Assembly (NCBI GenBank): GCA_944321185.1
Contig: CALUKH010000004.1
Location: forward strand, 1-64,000
DNA from: an uncultured Alistipes sp.
GTDB taxonomy: Bacteria; Bacteroidota; Bacteroidia; Bacteroidales; Rikenellaceae
Length of the DNA stretch: 64,000 bases
Direction: 5' to 3'
This document shows, piece by piece, positions 28,483 to 38,900 of the stretch (position 1 is its first letter; the number at the start of each line of letters is the position of its first letter). The position numbers and the translations under genes were made by a program. The notes below the pieces were generated by a model. The model was not told the origin of the DNA and ran no database searches. It saw nothing but the letters and a program-made list of their open reading frames with translations.

Positions 28483-29739
28483 TTATTGGTATTTTTCAAT
28501 GAGCCACATCGACTCGATGGCCTGTGCGGCGCTGGCGTAAGCACCCTGCGAGCCGCCGGTACCGGGGTCACGGGGCGTCGTGCATTTTACACCGAAGTAG
28601 GAATCCTTCCATCCAACCGGGCTCTTGTCGATGCCGATGGTCCAGTAGTAGGAGGCGTGGCGCAGCACGTAGCGGCTCAGCTCCTGACGGATCGTCGGGT
28701 CAACGGCGTCGATATCCTTGTCGATGGCCATGCGGGCGGCCCAGTGGAAGAATACGGCGTGGAAGATCGAGTTGTTCTCGTCGGTACCCTCGTCGCGCAT
28801 GATACGCTCGCCGTTGTAGGTCTCGTTCATCGACGAAGAGGTCATCTGGCCGCGGGCAGCCGAGATTGCCTTCTGCAGGAAGCCGGTCTCACCGGTGAGT
28901 TTCCACAGCAGACGTCCGGCCTCCATGCAGGTACCCTGCGTGTAGCTCAGGGGTGGGTTGTCGAGCGTACCGTCGGAGTTCATGGCGTGGATGTTCTGGT
29001 CGAAGCAGGTCTGCGACTCGATCAGATACTGGTTGTACTCCTCGACGTTGCCGGCCTCCTTGGCATACTGGGCCAGCAAGGCCGAAGCGATGGCGCCGGG
29101 ACCGTTCGTACACGAGTTGGCACCCGTGTCGGTCATCTTCCACGGCAGCCAGCCGTACTTGTTCAGTGCGAAGCGGGGGCGTACGCACTCATCCCACGTC
29201 AGTTTGGCAGCGGTGTAGTAGGTCTGGTCGCCCGTTGCGTCGTACATCTGCAGCAGGGCGATGGTGATCCACAGCGTATCGTCCGTGAAGTCGTTGCCGA
29301 AGCCCGACGAGCCGCGCCACGTCGAGTTGCCCTCGTAGTTGTTGCCGCGCTTGTCGTACCAGCGCTTGAAGTAGCTGCGGATTACGGCTGCTTCGTCCGG
29401 GTCGGAGAGCTTGATTCGGTTGTAGTAGTCAACCATGGCAGCCATGGCGTGAGCCTGCTGCCAGTAGTTGTTACCGTTGTTCTTGTCGTTGTTGTATTCG
29501 CTGTAGGAGAATACACCGTCTGCGCCGTTGCGATTCGAGCTGCAGTAGAACCGTTCGATGAATGCGGTCGACACCGAATCCGCAGCCTCGGTCCAGTCGA
29601 TGTCGTAATCGGCATAGGCATTGGCCTTCTGTTCGGTCTTGGGGTTGGTGATCGACATGTAGTCTTCCTCGCAGGCGACGGGAAGGACGGCAAGCATTGA
29701 CAATACGAACAGGGTTCCCATGGATTTATTAAGTTTCAT
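28483..29739 (-). CDS. Glycoside hydrolase family 76 endo-alpha-1,6-mannanase
   Basis: The 418-residue lipoprotein (lipobox PVAC, Cys23) has GH76 motifs: YWQQAHAM (92-99), the catalytic Asp pair in NDFTDDTLW (153-154), NGPGAIASALL, YTQGTCMEAG and a C-terminal AQAIESMWL. GH76 cleaves internal alpha-1,6-mannosidic bonds, and surface anchoring fits an enzyme that makes oligosaccharides for SusC import. Start ATG 29739 begins the signal; the frame extends to 29781 but would overlap the upstream gene. Flanked by SusE-like genes on both sides at 14 bases. Confidence 0.92.
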   Translation of the reverse strand: MKLNKSMGTLFVLSMLAVLPVACEEDYMSITNPKTEQKANAYADYDIDWTEAADSVSTAFIERFYCSSNRNGADGVFSYSEYNNDKNNGNNYWQQAHAMAAMVDYYNRIKLSDPDEAAVIRSYFKRWYDKRGNNYEGNSTWRGSSGFGNDFTDDTLWITIALLQMYDATGDQTYYTAAKLTWDECVRPRFALNKYGWLPWKMTDTGANSCTNGPGAIASALLAQYAKEAGNVEEYNQYLIESQTCFDQNIHAMNSDGTLDNPPLSYTQGTCMEAGRLLWKLTGETGFLQKAISAARGQMTSSSMNETYNGERIMRDEGTDENNSIFHAVFFHWAARMAIDKDIDAVDPTIRQELSRYVLRHASYYWTIGIDKSPVGWKDSYFGVKCTTPRDPGTGGSQGAYASAAQAIESMWLIEKYQ

Positions 29740-29753
29740 AGTGTTCCGGTTGT

Positions 29754-30917
29754 TTATTTGAATTTGTATTCGTGCCACCACGTTCCGGCCGGGTTGTCAC
29801 CGTTCAGGTAGAGGTAGCAATCCAATGCGCGACCGCAGTCGCTCGAGAGGAAGTTGTAGGTTTTGTCCCAATCGACGTTACCGATCGTCTCGCTGGTGTA
29901 GAGTTTCACCTTCAGGTAGTCGGTCGTGTATTCCGATCCGAGGCTGCTCTGCGTACCCAGGTAGAGCTTCGAGCCATCGCCGAGCGTTGCGTTGAAGCGG
30001 TGACGCGTGTCGTTGGCCGAGTTGTCCGAGATGGTGTTCTCGTAGTCGAGCAGCACCCAAACGCCCTTGCCGGCATAGGTCATCGGCTCGCGTACGGTCG
30101 ACATCTTGTTGTCGGCCCAGGCGGCGGCGTAGTACTCGATGCTGGTGACGGTGTTCGACTCCCAGGTCATCACGCCGAAGTCGACCTTGATCCAGTAGAT
30201 GGCCTCCGACGGCATGCGGTTGTTGACCGGCGTTTCGGAGTAGGTGATCGTACCGTCGTTGTTCAGGGCGTAGTAGCGGCCCAGATCGTCGACGACGGTG
30301 AAGTCGGTGCTGCCCTTGATCTTGGTGAAGCACTCGAACGTACCCTCCGTAGCGGCGGTGTTGTCGATACCGGGCGATACGATCATCGGGATGCCGGCCG
30401 TCGGGTCTTCAACGGCGTCGCCCATCAGGGTGACGGTCTGCGGCAGCGGCGACATGGAGTTCATCGTCGTGACGGTGATCAGACGCGATTCCGTGTAGAC
30501 GCTTCCGTTGATGCCTTTCGAGGCGCGGACCGTCCAGCGCAGTTTGCCGGTCTCCATGATTCCGAGACCTGCGGCCTGGGCCACCGAGTTGAGTTCCTTG
30601 GCCGTGACGCTCAGATAGGTCTGCGAGCCGGTCAGCTGGCTGGTCATGGCGGCCAGCGGCTGTGAGAAGTCGCCGTTTTCGCGGTCGAAGAGCAGTTCGT
30701 AGGAGACGAATCCGTTGTCTTCGGCTACCGACGGGCTCCACTCGAAGCGTACGTCCGAACCCAGCGAAAGGTCATACTCGGCGTCGTTCTTCGGCAGATA
30801 GAGTTTGTCTCCGGTCTGGATGTTGTAGTTGATCTCATTGCCTTCGTCGCTGCATCCGGTGGCGAACGGCGCGGCCGCAAGGGCCAGGATCGTTATGTTT
30901 CGCAATAAGGTGTTCAT
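29754..30917 (-). CDS. SusE-like outer-membrane lipoprotein (first copy)
   Basis: The 387-residue protein has lipobox ATGC (Cys22), a SusE-type module (VRFEWSPS ... YELLFDRENGDFSQPLAA) and a SusF-like C-terminal region (MTYAGKGVWVLLDYENT, LDCYLYLNGDN). It follows susD by 35 bases, the usual position of SusE. Start 30917 gives a proper lipoprotein signal; the in-frame ATG at 30959 would overlap susD. It resembles the 27293-28468 copy in layout. Confidence 0.8.
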   Translation of the reverse strand: MNTLLRNITILALAAAPFATGCSDEGNEINYNIQTGDKLYLPKNDAEYDLSLGSDVRFEWSPSVAEDNGFVSYELLFDRENGDFSQPLAAMTSQLTGSQTYLSVTAKELNSVAQAAGLGIMETGKLRWTVRASKGINGSVYTESRLITVTTMNSMSPLPQTVTLMGDAVEDPTAGIPMIVSPGIDNTAATEGTFECFTKIKGSTDFTVVDDLGRYYALNNDGTITYSETPVNNRMPSEAIYWIKVDFGVMTWESNTVTSIEYYAAAWADNKMSTVREPMTYAGKGVWVLLDYENTISDNSANDTRHRFNATLGDGSKLYLGTQSSLGSEYTTDYLKVKLYTSETIGNVDWDKTYNFLSSDCGRALDCYLYLNGDNPAGTWWHEYKFK

Positions 30918-30952
30918 AATCTTCGGTTCGTTAGGATTGTTGCGGCAGAGAT

Positions 30953-32611
30953 CTACCATCCGGGATTCTGCGTGAGGTTGCTGTTGATATCCCGTTCGCT
31001 CTGCGGAATCGGGAACCAGTATTTCATGTTGTAGGGAGCCGGGCAGATGATGTTGCTGCCGTCATCGAGGAACGGGGCACCCGTAGCCTGCGAGGTCAGA
31101 TAGGCGGCGCCGGTGCTCTTGAGCGAGGGGTTGTCCATCAGGGCCCAGCGGCGGATGTCGAAGCAGCGGCGGCCCTCCAGGGCAAGCTCCGCACGACGCT
31201 CGTCGCGGATCGTCTGACGCAGATCCTGACCGTCGCCCGGGTATGCGCAGTAGGCTTCGTCGAATCCGGCGCGCTCACGCAGCGGACGGATCGTGGCGTT
31301 CCATACGTCGGCGCTCATCCGGCCGGTTTCGTACATCGACTCGGCGTACATGAGCAGTACGTCGGCATAACGCATCTCCATCAGGGGTTTGTACGAGCCG
31401 CCGCCGGCACCAACCGTGTTGGCCACGTAGTTCTTGATGTTGTAGTAACCCGTCTGCGTACGGTCCTGCGTGCTGTTGTACGAGTCGGCCAGTGCGGGGT
31501 CGGTCTGCTGAGCGATGGCTTCGTCATCGGGGTTGGTCCAGCAGGTGTAGGTACCTTTGCCGACGCCCTCCGAACCGATGATCTTGCAGGACTTGGCCTC
31601 GGGGATCTCGATCGTGCTGCCGTTGTAGGCGATCGTGGCGTAGAAGCGCAGGTCACGGTTCTCGTAATCCGTATCGTCGGCTACCGAGCCGTCGGTCTTG
31701 CGGAAGCAGTCCACGAGCTCCTGCGTGGGCGAGAACGAGACGATGCCGCCCGAGCCGATCGACTGCGGAACACGGCTACCGGTATCCCAGCTGCGCTTGA
31801 TGTCCTCCACGCCGCCTTCGTAGGCGAATTCGAGGGTCAGGATCGACTCCGGACCGTAGTGGCCCGAGCGGAAGAGTTCGGCATAGTCCGCAGCCAGGGC
31901 GTAGGTGCCGTATTCGGTGCTGTTGATGAGCTTCTCGCACTCGCGGGCGCAGTTCTCGAAGTCGTTGTCCAGCAGGTAGGCGCGGGCGTTCAGGGCCACG
32001 GCCGTACCGCACGTGACGCGGCCGTTCTCATCCGTGGGGATCTCGGTGTTCTTGGGCAGGATGTGCGATACCTCCTCCAGCTCCGAGTGGATGAAGGCCT
32101 TGATCTCATCGGCGCTCGTACGCGAAACGGCCTTCGATTCGGGGAGCGTGGGGTTGCTCGTCAGGAAGGGCACGTCACCGAACCACGTCGTCAGACGCAT
32201 GTAGGTGAAGGCCCGGAAGAGCCGCAGCTCGGCCACCAGACGCGTCTTGACGCTTTCGTCGATGTTCATGCGGTTCTGGTTGTCCAGCGCCGTGTGGATC
32301 GTACGCAGCTCCTGGTAGCACTGGTTCCATTCATCGGAGAAGCGGCCTCCGCTGGTGGTGGACAGACCCGTCACCGTGTTGGTCGAGTTCGACGAGTGGC
32401 GGCTTCCGTAGACGTCATCCGATAGGATGTTGTTGCCGAAGTACATGTCGGCATTCCAGTATTGGTTGTAGGCGAGGTAGAGGGCTGCCATGCAGTTGTC
32501 CTCGTAGTTCCAGAAAGTCTCGTCGGTGAAGGAGTTGGTGGGGTATTGCTCGATGCCGACGCAACCGACCAGTCCCAACATCAGTAACGAGAGTATGGCG
32601 TGTTTTTTCAT
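30953..32611 (-). CDS. SusD/RagB-family nutrient-binding lipoprotein
   Basis: The 552-residue outer-membrane lipoprotein has lipobox LVGC (Cys17), an opening IEQYPTNSFTDETFW typical of SusD, the TPR-containing SusD-like N-terminal domain, and the C-terminal RagB fold (ALEGRRCFDIRRWALM, then FPIPQSERDIN). SusD caps the SusC barrel and delivers oligosaccharide. It follows susC by 16 bases. Confidence 0.95.
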   Translation of the reverse strand: MKKHAILSLLMLGLVGCVGIEQYPTNSFTDETFWNYEDNCMAALYLAYNQYWNADMYFGNNILSDDVYGSRHSSNSTNTVTGLSTTSGGRFSDEWNQCYQELRTIHTALDNQNRMNIDESVKTRLVAELRLFRAFTYMRLTTWFGDVPFLTSNPTLPESKAVSRTSADEIKAFIHSELEEVSHILPKNTEIPTDENGRVTCGTAVALNARAYLLDNDFENCARECEKLINSTEYGTYALAADYAELFRSGHYGPESILTLEFAYEGGVEDIKRSWDTGSRVPQSIGSGGIVSFSPTQELVDCFRKTDGSVADDTDYENRDLRFYATIAYNGSTIEIPEAKSCKIIGSEGVGKGTYTCWTNPDDEAIAQQTDPALADSYNSTQDRTQTGYYNIKNYVANTVGAGGGSYKPLMEMRYADVLLMYAESMYETGRMSADVWNATIRPLRERAGFDEAYCAYPGDGQDLRQTIRDERRAELALEGRRCFDIRRWALMDNPSLKSTGAAYLTSQATGAPFLDDGSNIICPAPYNMKYWFPIPQSERDINSNLTQNPGW

Positions 32612-32627
32612 AGACTTGTACGTGTTT

Positions 32628-35600
32628 TTAGAAAGTCAGATTGATACCGCCGCCCCAGTAGCGAAGGGTCGGGTAGTTACGCAGGGAGTTGGCGCCGGAT
32701 TTGCCCATGTTGCTTCCGAACTCCGAGCTTTCGGGATCGAAGAACCCGTATTTGGTAAAGGTCAGCGGGTTCTGAGCGTCGAGATAGATGCGCAGGCTCT
32801 TGCAGCCGAACTTCTTGGTCCAGCGCTCGGGCAGCGTGTAGCCCAGCTGAATGTTCTTCACGCGCAGGTAGGCCGTCTCAACCATGTTGAGCTCCGAACC
32901 GGGCTGATCCCAGTTGTTGGTGTTGCTGACGGTGCCGTTGACGGCCAGACGAGGCCATCTTGCATCGGTGTTCTGCGGGGTCCAGTAGTCGAGCTGGTGC
33001 TCGTACATCGTCAGACCGTAGTCGGCGTGGAACGGCTGCACGAGCTCACCGCGGATGGCCTGCGTACGCTTCATGACGCCCTGGAGCATGATGCCCAGAT
33101 CGATGCCCTTCCAGCTGACGTTGTAGCTGAAGCCGTAGGTGTAGCGCGGGAAGGCGTAGCCCAGATAGGTACGGTCGTCGTTGTCGATTACGCCGTCCTC
33201 GTTGATATCCAGGTAGCGGACGTCACCCGGACGCAGCTGCGAGCGGTCGATCGTCGAGGGGATGGCGGCGTTCTGAATCTCTTCGTAGTTCGAGAACAGG
33301 CCGACAACCTTGTAGCCGTAGTAGGAGTTGAGCGGAAGACCCTCCTGAATGATGGTGGTCACACCGTCGACCGAAGCGATGTTCGGCGTACCGTAGGTAA
33401 CGACCTCGTTCTTCGAGTCGGCGAGGTTGAGCGAGAAGCGGTGCTTCCAGGCGCCGCGGTTCAGATCGTAGTTGATCGTCACCTCCCAACCGCGGTTGTC
33501 CATCACGCCTCGGTTCTCCTTGGCGATGCTGGCGCCGAAGACGCCCGGAACGATGGCCGGCAGCAGGATGTCCGACGTACGCTTGTAGAAGTAGTCGAAG
33601 TTGACGTTCAGGGTGTTGTGGAAGAACGAGGCATCAAGACCGACGTTGAAGGTCTTCGAGCGCTCCCACGTCAGGGCTTCGTTACCCATCGTGAACATCA
33701 GGCCCGGAACCGTGCTTCCGTTGAAGCCGTAGGCATCGGTCCAGATTCCGTAGGTGGTCATGAAGTCGTACAGACCCACATCCTGCTGGTTACCGTTGAT
33801 ACCGTACGAAGCACGGAACTTCAGGTCGCCGACCTTGTTGCGGTAGTCACCCATGAACTCCTCTTCGGAGAGGCGCCATCCGAGCGATACGGCCGGGAAG
33901 AAACCGCCGTTGCGCTCCTTGAGGAACTTCGACGACATATCGTAACGGGCCGTGAACTCCACGTAGTATTTGTCGGCGTAGGAGTATCCCACACGGCCGA
34001 ACCACGACTGAAGGGCCTGACGCGTGTTGTCCTGCGACGAAAGGGTCGTACCGCTGTCGCTGGTCACGGTGCCTTCACCGGGCTGGTTCAGGTCGTTCAG
34101 ATAGGTCTTCGAGGCGTTGATCGAGTAGTGCTTCTTCGACTCCTGCGACCAACCGAACAGGGCCGTTACGTTGTGCTTTTCGGCGAACGTGCGGTTGAAG
34201 TCCAGCAGGACCTGACCGTTGAGATAGGTGTCGCGACCTACCCAGTCGTCGGCGGGCGTCGTGGTGCTTCCCGAGAGGACGGCCGTCGAGGGATCGGACC
34301 AGTTGGCACCGTTGTCCGTTACGACGTAATAGGTCATGTGGTCCGAGAAACGGTGCTCGGTACGCGTCTCGGCGCTGAGTACACCGCGGAGTTTCAGACC
34401 CTTGAAGATCTCCAGATCGGCATTGAAGATACCGCTCAGATAGTCGTTGTCATACTTGTTGTACCCCCCCCCGACAAGTCCGGCCAATACGGCACCGCTG
34501 CCGCCATACTTATAGTTATTGCCGTAGAAGATGCCGTTTTCGTCCATCGTACGCATGAAGTAATAGGTCGGGTAGCGCGACAGGTCGGCGAAGAGGAATC
34601 CCGACGTGGTAGGCGATTTGGTTTCGGAACGCGTGTAGCTGATGTTGGCGCCGACCTTCAGGCGACCCCACTCGGTCGTGAGGTTCGAACGCACGTTGTA
34701 ACGCTGACGACCGTAGTCCGGGCCGATGTAGTTGGACTCCTGATCGAAGTAACCGGCCGAGAGCATGTAGGTCGAGTGTTTCGTACCGCCCGATACGGAG
34801 AGGTTGTAGTTCTGCTGCAGGGCGTTCTTCATGGCCTGGTTGACGTAGGGTTCGCAGTCGCCGTGAATGTACATGTCCTGGATCTCGGCGGCCGAGAAGA
34901 TCGGCTCGCGGCCCGAGTTGGTCAGGGCCTCGTTGCGCAGAATCGAGTTCTGATACGAAGGAACGGGCTCGAAGAGGATGTGCGGATCCTGCACGCCGAG
35001 CTGAGCGCTGAACGAAATGGTCGGATCCATTTCGCGGTGGCCCTGCTTGGTGGTGATCAGGATGACACCGTTCGACGAGCGGGCACCGTAGATGGCGGCC
35101 GAACCGGCATCCTTGAGGATGTTGACCGACTCGATGTCGTTGGGGTTGAGCTCGTTCATTCGCGAAGCATCGGCCTGAGGCACACCGTCGATAACCACCA
35201 GCGGGGTGTTGTTACCCATGGTGTTGACGCCTCGGATCGAAAGGTTCATCTGGTCGCCGCCCGTCGGGTCGTAGTTGCGGGTCTGAATGATCAGGTTGGC
35301 CGCCGTACCCTGCAGGGCCTGTTGGATGTTGGCCACGGGTCGGTCGGCGAGGTCTTCGCGATTGACCGTCGAGATGGCCGAGGTGATGTGACGACGCGTG
35401 GTGGTACCGTATCCGATAACGACCACTTCGTCCAGGTAGCTCGTGTCTTCGGTCATGGTCAGCGAGATTTCGGTTTTCGTACCGACGCTCTCCGTGACGG
35501 TTTTGTAGCCGAGGTAGACGAACTTCAGCTGGTCGGAGTCCTTGACTCCCTTGATGAGATAGGTACCGTCGGCACCGGTGGCCGTACCGTTGACCGTTCC

Positions 35601-35759
35601 GTCGACGATCACGGAGACTCCGACAAGCGGTTGCCCCTTCTCATCCACGATTCTGCCGCTTACCGATTTGGTTGCGGACTGCCCGTAAGCTCCGTTGATC
35701 CCGATAGCGATCAGACACCACAGCAATGCGAGCATGCATGAAATCGATTTCTTGATCAT
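32628..35759 (-). CDS. SusC/RagA-family TonB-dependent transporter
   Basis: The 1043-residue outer-membrane transporter has a signal peptide (ending ...AYGQS), a carboxypeptidase-regulatory-like domain (SGRIVDEKGQPLVGVSV, about 33-105), the SusC signature DEVVVIGYGTTTRR, a plug domain with SIRGVNTMG and a 22-strand-type barrel ending in GGINLTF. With SusD it imports oligosaccharides using TonB energy. Codons 430-432 are an uninterrupted G9 run (Gly-Gly-Gly), a possible slippage site; it is in frame here. First gene of the leftward operon; it has a -7 element at 35823-35830. Confidence 0.95.
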   Translation of the reverse strand: MIKKSISCMLALLWCLIAIGINGAYGQSATKSVSGRIVDEKGQPLVGVSVIVDGTVNGTATGADGTYLIKGVKDSDQLKFVYLGYKTVTESVGTKTEISLTMTEDTSYLDEVVVIGYGTTTRRHITSAISTVNREDLADRPVANIQQALQGTAANLIIQTRNYDPTGGDQMNLSIRGVNTMGNNTPLVVIDGVPQADASRMNELNPNDIESVNILKDAGSAAIYGARSSNGVILITTKQGHREMDPTISFSAQLGVQDPHILFEPVPSYQNSILRNEALTNSGREPIFSAAEIQDMYIHGDCEPYVNQAMKNALQQNYNLSVSGGTKHSTYMLSAGYFDQESNYIGPDYGRQRYNVRSNLTTEWGRLKVGANISYTRSETKSPTTSGFLFADLSRYPTYYFMRTMDENGIFYGNNYKYGGSGAVLAGLVGGGYNKYDNDYLSGIFNADLEIFKGLKLRGVLSAETRTEHRFSDHMTYYVVTDNGANWSDPSTAVLSGSTTTPADDWVGRDTYLNGQVLLDFNRTFAEKHNVTALFGWSQESKKHYSINASKTYLNDLNQPGEGTVTSDSGTTLSSQDNTRQALQSWFGRVGYSYADKYYVEFTARYDMSSKFLKERNGGFFPAVSLGWRLSEEEFMGDYRNKVGDLKFRASYGINGNQQDVGLYDFMTTYGIWTDAYGFNGSTVPGLMFTMGNEALTWERSKTFNVGLDASFFHNTLNVNFDYFYKRTSDILLPAIVPGVFGASIAKENRGVMDNRGWEVTINYDLNRGAWKHRFSLNLADSKNEVVTYGTPNIASVDGVTTIIQEGLPLNSYYGYKVVGLFSNYEEIQNAAIPSTIDRSQLRPGDVRYLDINEDGVIDNDDRTYLGYAFPRYTYGFSYNVSWKGIDLGIMLQGVMKRTQAIRGELVQPFHADYGLTMYEHQLDYWTPQNTDARWPRLAVNGTVSNTNNWDQPGSELNMVETAYLRVKNIQLGYTLPERWTKKFGCKSLRIYLDAQNPLTFTKYGFFDPESSEFGSNMGKSGANSLRNYPTLRYWGGGINLTF
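34464..34472 (-). repeat. G9 homopolymer run inside susC
   Basis: Nine C's on the plus strand are nine G's in the coding strand, encoding Gly430-432. This is the longest homopolymer noticed within a gene of the window. Loss or gain of a base would truncate SusC at about 40 percent of its length. Confidence 0.85.
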
Positions 35760-35822
35760 AGGTGGTTAGTGGTTATTGGTAAATTCAGTTATGGAGGCGG
35801 GAACCTTTCCCGTTTCCGAGAA

Positions 35823-35830
35823 CAAATGTA
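35823..35830 (-). promoter_or_regulatory. -7 promoter element of the susC operon
   Basis: On the minus strand this reads TACATTTG, matching TAnnTTTG. The susC ATG is 63 bases downstream. No -33 TTTG is seen at normal spacing, consistent with activation by the divergent regulator. Confidence 0.65.
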
Positions 35831-35850
35831 TTTAATAAATGTATTCTTGA

Positions 35851-35879
35851 TTGTACGATTTTATGCCATTTCAGTACAA
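35851..35879. promoter_or_regulatory. Candidate regulator binding site between susC and the HTCS gene
   Basis: GTACGATTTTATGCCA (35853-35868) matches one arm of the palindrome at 8628-8660 in 15 of 16 positions. It is enclosed by a short inverted repeat TTGTAC (35851-35856) and GTACAA (35874-35879). It lies 22 bases upstream of the susC -7 element, where an activator would replace the -33 element. Confidence 0.55.
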
Positions 35880-35884
35880 AAATA

Positions 35885-35892
35885 TACTTTTG
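35885..35892 (+). promoter_or_regulatory. -7 promoter element (distal) of the regulator gene
   Basis: TActTTTG matches the consensus. It starts 5 bases after the inverted repeat site, so binding there could also affect the regulator's own transcription. Confidence 0.4.
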
Positions 35893-35917
35893 GCGTGTTT
35901 TGTGTTGGAAAAAAGCT

Positions 35918-35925
35918 TACATTTG
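35918..35925 (+). promoter_or_regulatory. -7 promoter element (proximal) of the regulator gene
   Basis: TAcaTTTG lies 18 bases before the chosen ATG at 35944. It supports that start over the open frame reaching back to 35851. Confidence 0.45.
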
Positions 35926-35943
35926 AGGGTAAATAGTACGATT

Positions 35944-38900
35944 ATGGACATGAGACCCCTGTTTCGGACGGTTTTGGCGAGTACGCTGGCCGTTGTGTCG
36001 CTGTCGGGGCTTCGGGCCGGGAATCTGCGGATGATTTCCAGCCGCGAGGGGATCAGCAACAACTCCGTTTTGTGCCTGGATCAGGATGCGGAGGGCTTCA
36101 TCTGGCTCGGGACCTGCGAGGGTCTCAACTTCTGGGACGGACAGCAAATGGGCTGTTATCCGCCCGAGGGGAGCGGCATGAAGCCCCTGTCGGGCAATCT
36201 GATCGAGAAGATCCATCCGACACTGGACCACTACAGCTGGCTGCGCACCAACTACGGGCTGGATCTGATGCATCGCAACCGCGTCATCGAACAGCACAAG
36301 GAGTTTCAGGGAATCTACTACCTGATCTGCCGGAACCGCTCCGAGACGATCGTCCTCACGCAGGGCGATGCCTTCTACGGTTACTGCGAGGAGGACTCGA
36401 CGTTCCGGCGCATCGAGACCCTCTTCCCGTTCGAGAGCTATATCGCCTCCTGGGCCGGGGCCGGCGACGAGGTCTATCTTTTCCGCACGGATGGAATCTT
36501 CCGGACCTCGTTTGCCGAGCGTCAGCCCGGACAATCGTGCCGGCTGCGGGCGATGGAGTGTGTGCAGCCGATGGGGTTGAGCTATGCCTTCGCCGATCAG
36601 GACCAGGTGTTGCTGATCGACGAGCGGGGCTACCTCTATACCTTCGATCCGAAGAACGAGGTGTTGGAGTACATCGACGACATCAGCGGCGAGATCGCCC
36701 GCTACGGCAAGGTCTCCTATGCCATTCGCCACGGCGACGATTTCCTGGTGTCGTTCCTCTTCGACGGCGTCACGAAGCTCCGCTTCACGCCCGAGAATCC
36801 GCGCCGCTATGTCACCGAACGGCTCGACATCAATTGCGGTGTCTTCTGTCTGCTGAAGGATGCCAAACAGGATGTCGTCTGGATCGGCAGCGACGGCCAG
36901 GGCCTCTTCATGTATGCCAATGACGAGCTCTCGTTCCATTCGTACACCTACGACAAACTCCCCTACAACCTCTCCAAACCGGTCCGCAGTCTGCTGCTGG
37001 ACTCCACCGGCAAGCTGTGGGTGGCCACCAAGGGGGAGGGCATTGTCCAGATTCCGGACTTCTCGACGGCCCGCAAACCTGATGAGTTCGTGCAGATCAA
37101 CGGACGCGGATCGGGTTTGGCCGATCACGCCGTCTTTGCGCTGGAGGAGAGTGCCCGCGGGGTGGTCTGGATCGGATCCGAGGGGTACGGACTCAACTAC
37201 CAGTCGCTGGCGGGCGGACCGGTTCGGACGCTGGAGGGCGATTTGCCGCCCGATCTGCGCTACGTGCATGCCATTCACGAGAGCCATCGCGATACGCTGT
37301 GGGTGGCTACGGTGGGTTGCGGGGTCTTTCGCCTGACGCTCGGACAGCGGGGCGGTCAGCCTTACGTCCGGGCGTGGAAGAAACTGGACTTCGGACCCAA
37401 TCTCGAGAACAAGACCTTCTTCTTCACGCTGGTCGAGGACAGCGACCATACGCTCTGGATCGGTAACCGCGGCGGAGGCCTGATCCACTACTTCCCGGAC
37501 CGGGACTCCTGCACGGTGACCTCCTTCTCCGATTCGCGGGCCGAGATTGCCAACGACGTCTGGGCCATTCACCGCGCGGCCGACGGCCGGCTGTGGATCG
37601 GCACGAGCTGGGGGCTGCTGTCACTGGCGGCCGACGGACGGGTGAGCGAGACGCCGATCCGCAACATCGTCCACGGCATCCTGGAGGATGGCGACGGAAA
37701 GCTCTACCTCTCGACCAACAGCGGACTGGTGCGCTACGATCCCGAGTCGCAGTCGCATGCCCGCTACGGCTACTCGTACGGCATCAACACGATCGAATAC
37801 AGCGACGGCGCCGCCTGGAAGGATCCCGCGACCGGACAGCTCTTTTTCGGCGGCACGAACGGGTTCGTGGTCGTCGAGCAGACCCGTTACCGGAGCGAAC
37901 CCTTCTACCCCGAACTGCTCTTCCGCTACGTGCGGATCAACGAGCGGCTGATCCCTTTTGACGATGTCGTCACGCGCGACAGCATCCTCGTCGTGCGTCC
38001 CCGCCAGCGGCTCTACGACGTGGGGGTCATCGCCCTCGACTACATCAACGGCAGCAATTACACCTATCTCTACAACGTCGAGGGGATGGAGAACCGCTGG
38101 CTCGAATCCTCGTCGGTGGTTCAGTTTGCCGAGCGGCACCCGGGGCGCTACCGGCTCAACGTGCGCTACAAGAATGTGGTGACGGGGGATCTGGGACCGA
38201 TCCGCTCGCTGCTGGTCGTCATCCGCGCACCGTGGTATACGAGCGTGGTGGCCAAAATTCTGTATGCCCTGTCGTTCGTGTTCGTGACGACGGTGGTCAG
38301 CCGTTACTGGTACCGCCGCCGGCAGCGGCAGCAGGCGGCCGCCCTGGAGCGCATCGAGGCCAAACGCAAGGAGGAGATCCTCGATTCGAAACTCCATCTG
38401 ATGGAGAATCTGGCCCAGCAGATGGCCGGTCCGGTCTTCATGATCTCGGTGCCGTGCCAGCAGATGCTCGACTACGCGCAGTCGGACGACTACATCCGCC
38501 GCCGGTCGAGGCGGATCCTCCGCCAGGGCGAGAAGCTGTCGAACATCATCCACATGCTGCACAACTTCCGCGAATCGAGCGAATCGGGCAACAACATCAA
38601 CGTGAAGATCTTCTCCGTGACGGAGTATGTCACGGAGATCGCCAAGAGCTACGAATCGCTGGCCCGCGAGCGGGAGATCCGCTTCGAGATGCAGCTTCCC
38701 GAGGAGCTGCTCTGGACGAGCGATCCGAAGCGGGTCTCCTCGATCGTGGACATGAGCATGACCAATGCCTTCCTGCACGTGGCCCGGCGCGGGCGGATCG
38801 CCCTCCGTGTGGCGGCCGAACAGGAGCAGCTCGTCATCCGGCTCGAGGTCGAGGGCCACTGGCTCGACGGCGAGGAGTTCGGACGTCTGACCGACCGTTA

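Noticed and set aside
32526-35741. Open frame of over 1000 codons on the plus strand opposite susC
   Set aside because: SusC is unambiguous on the minus strand. The plus-strand translation has no domain signature.
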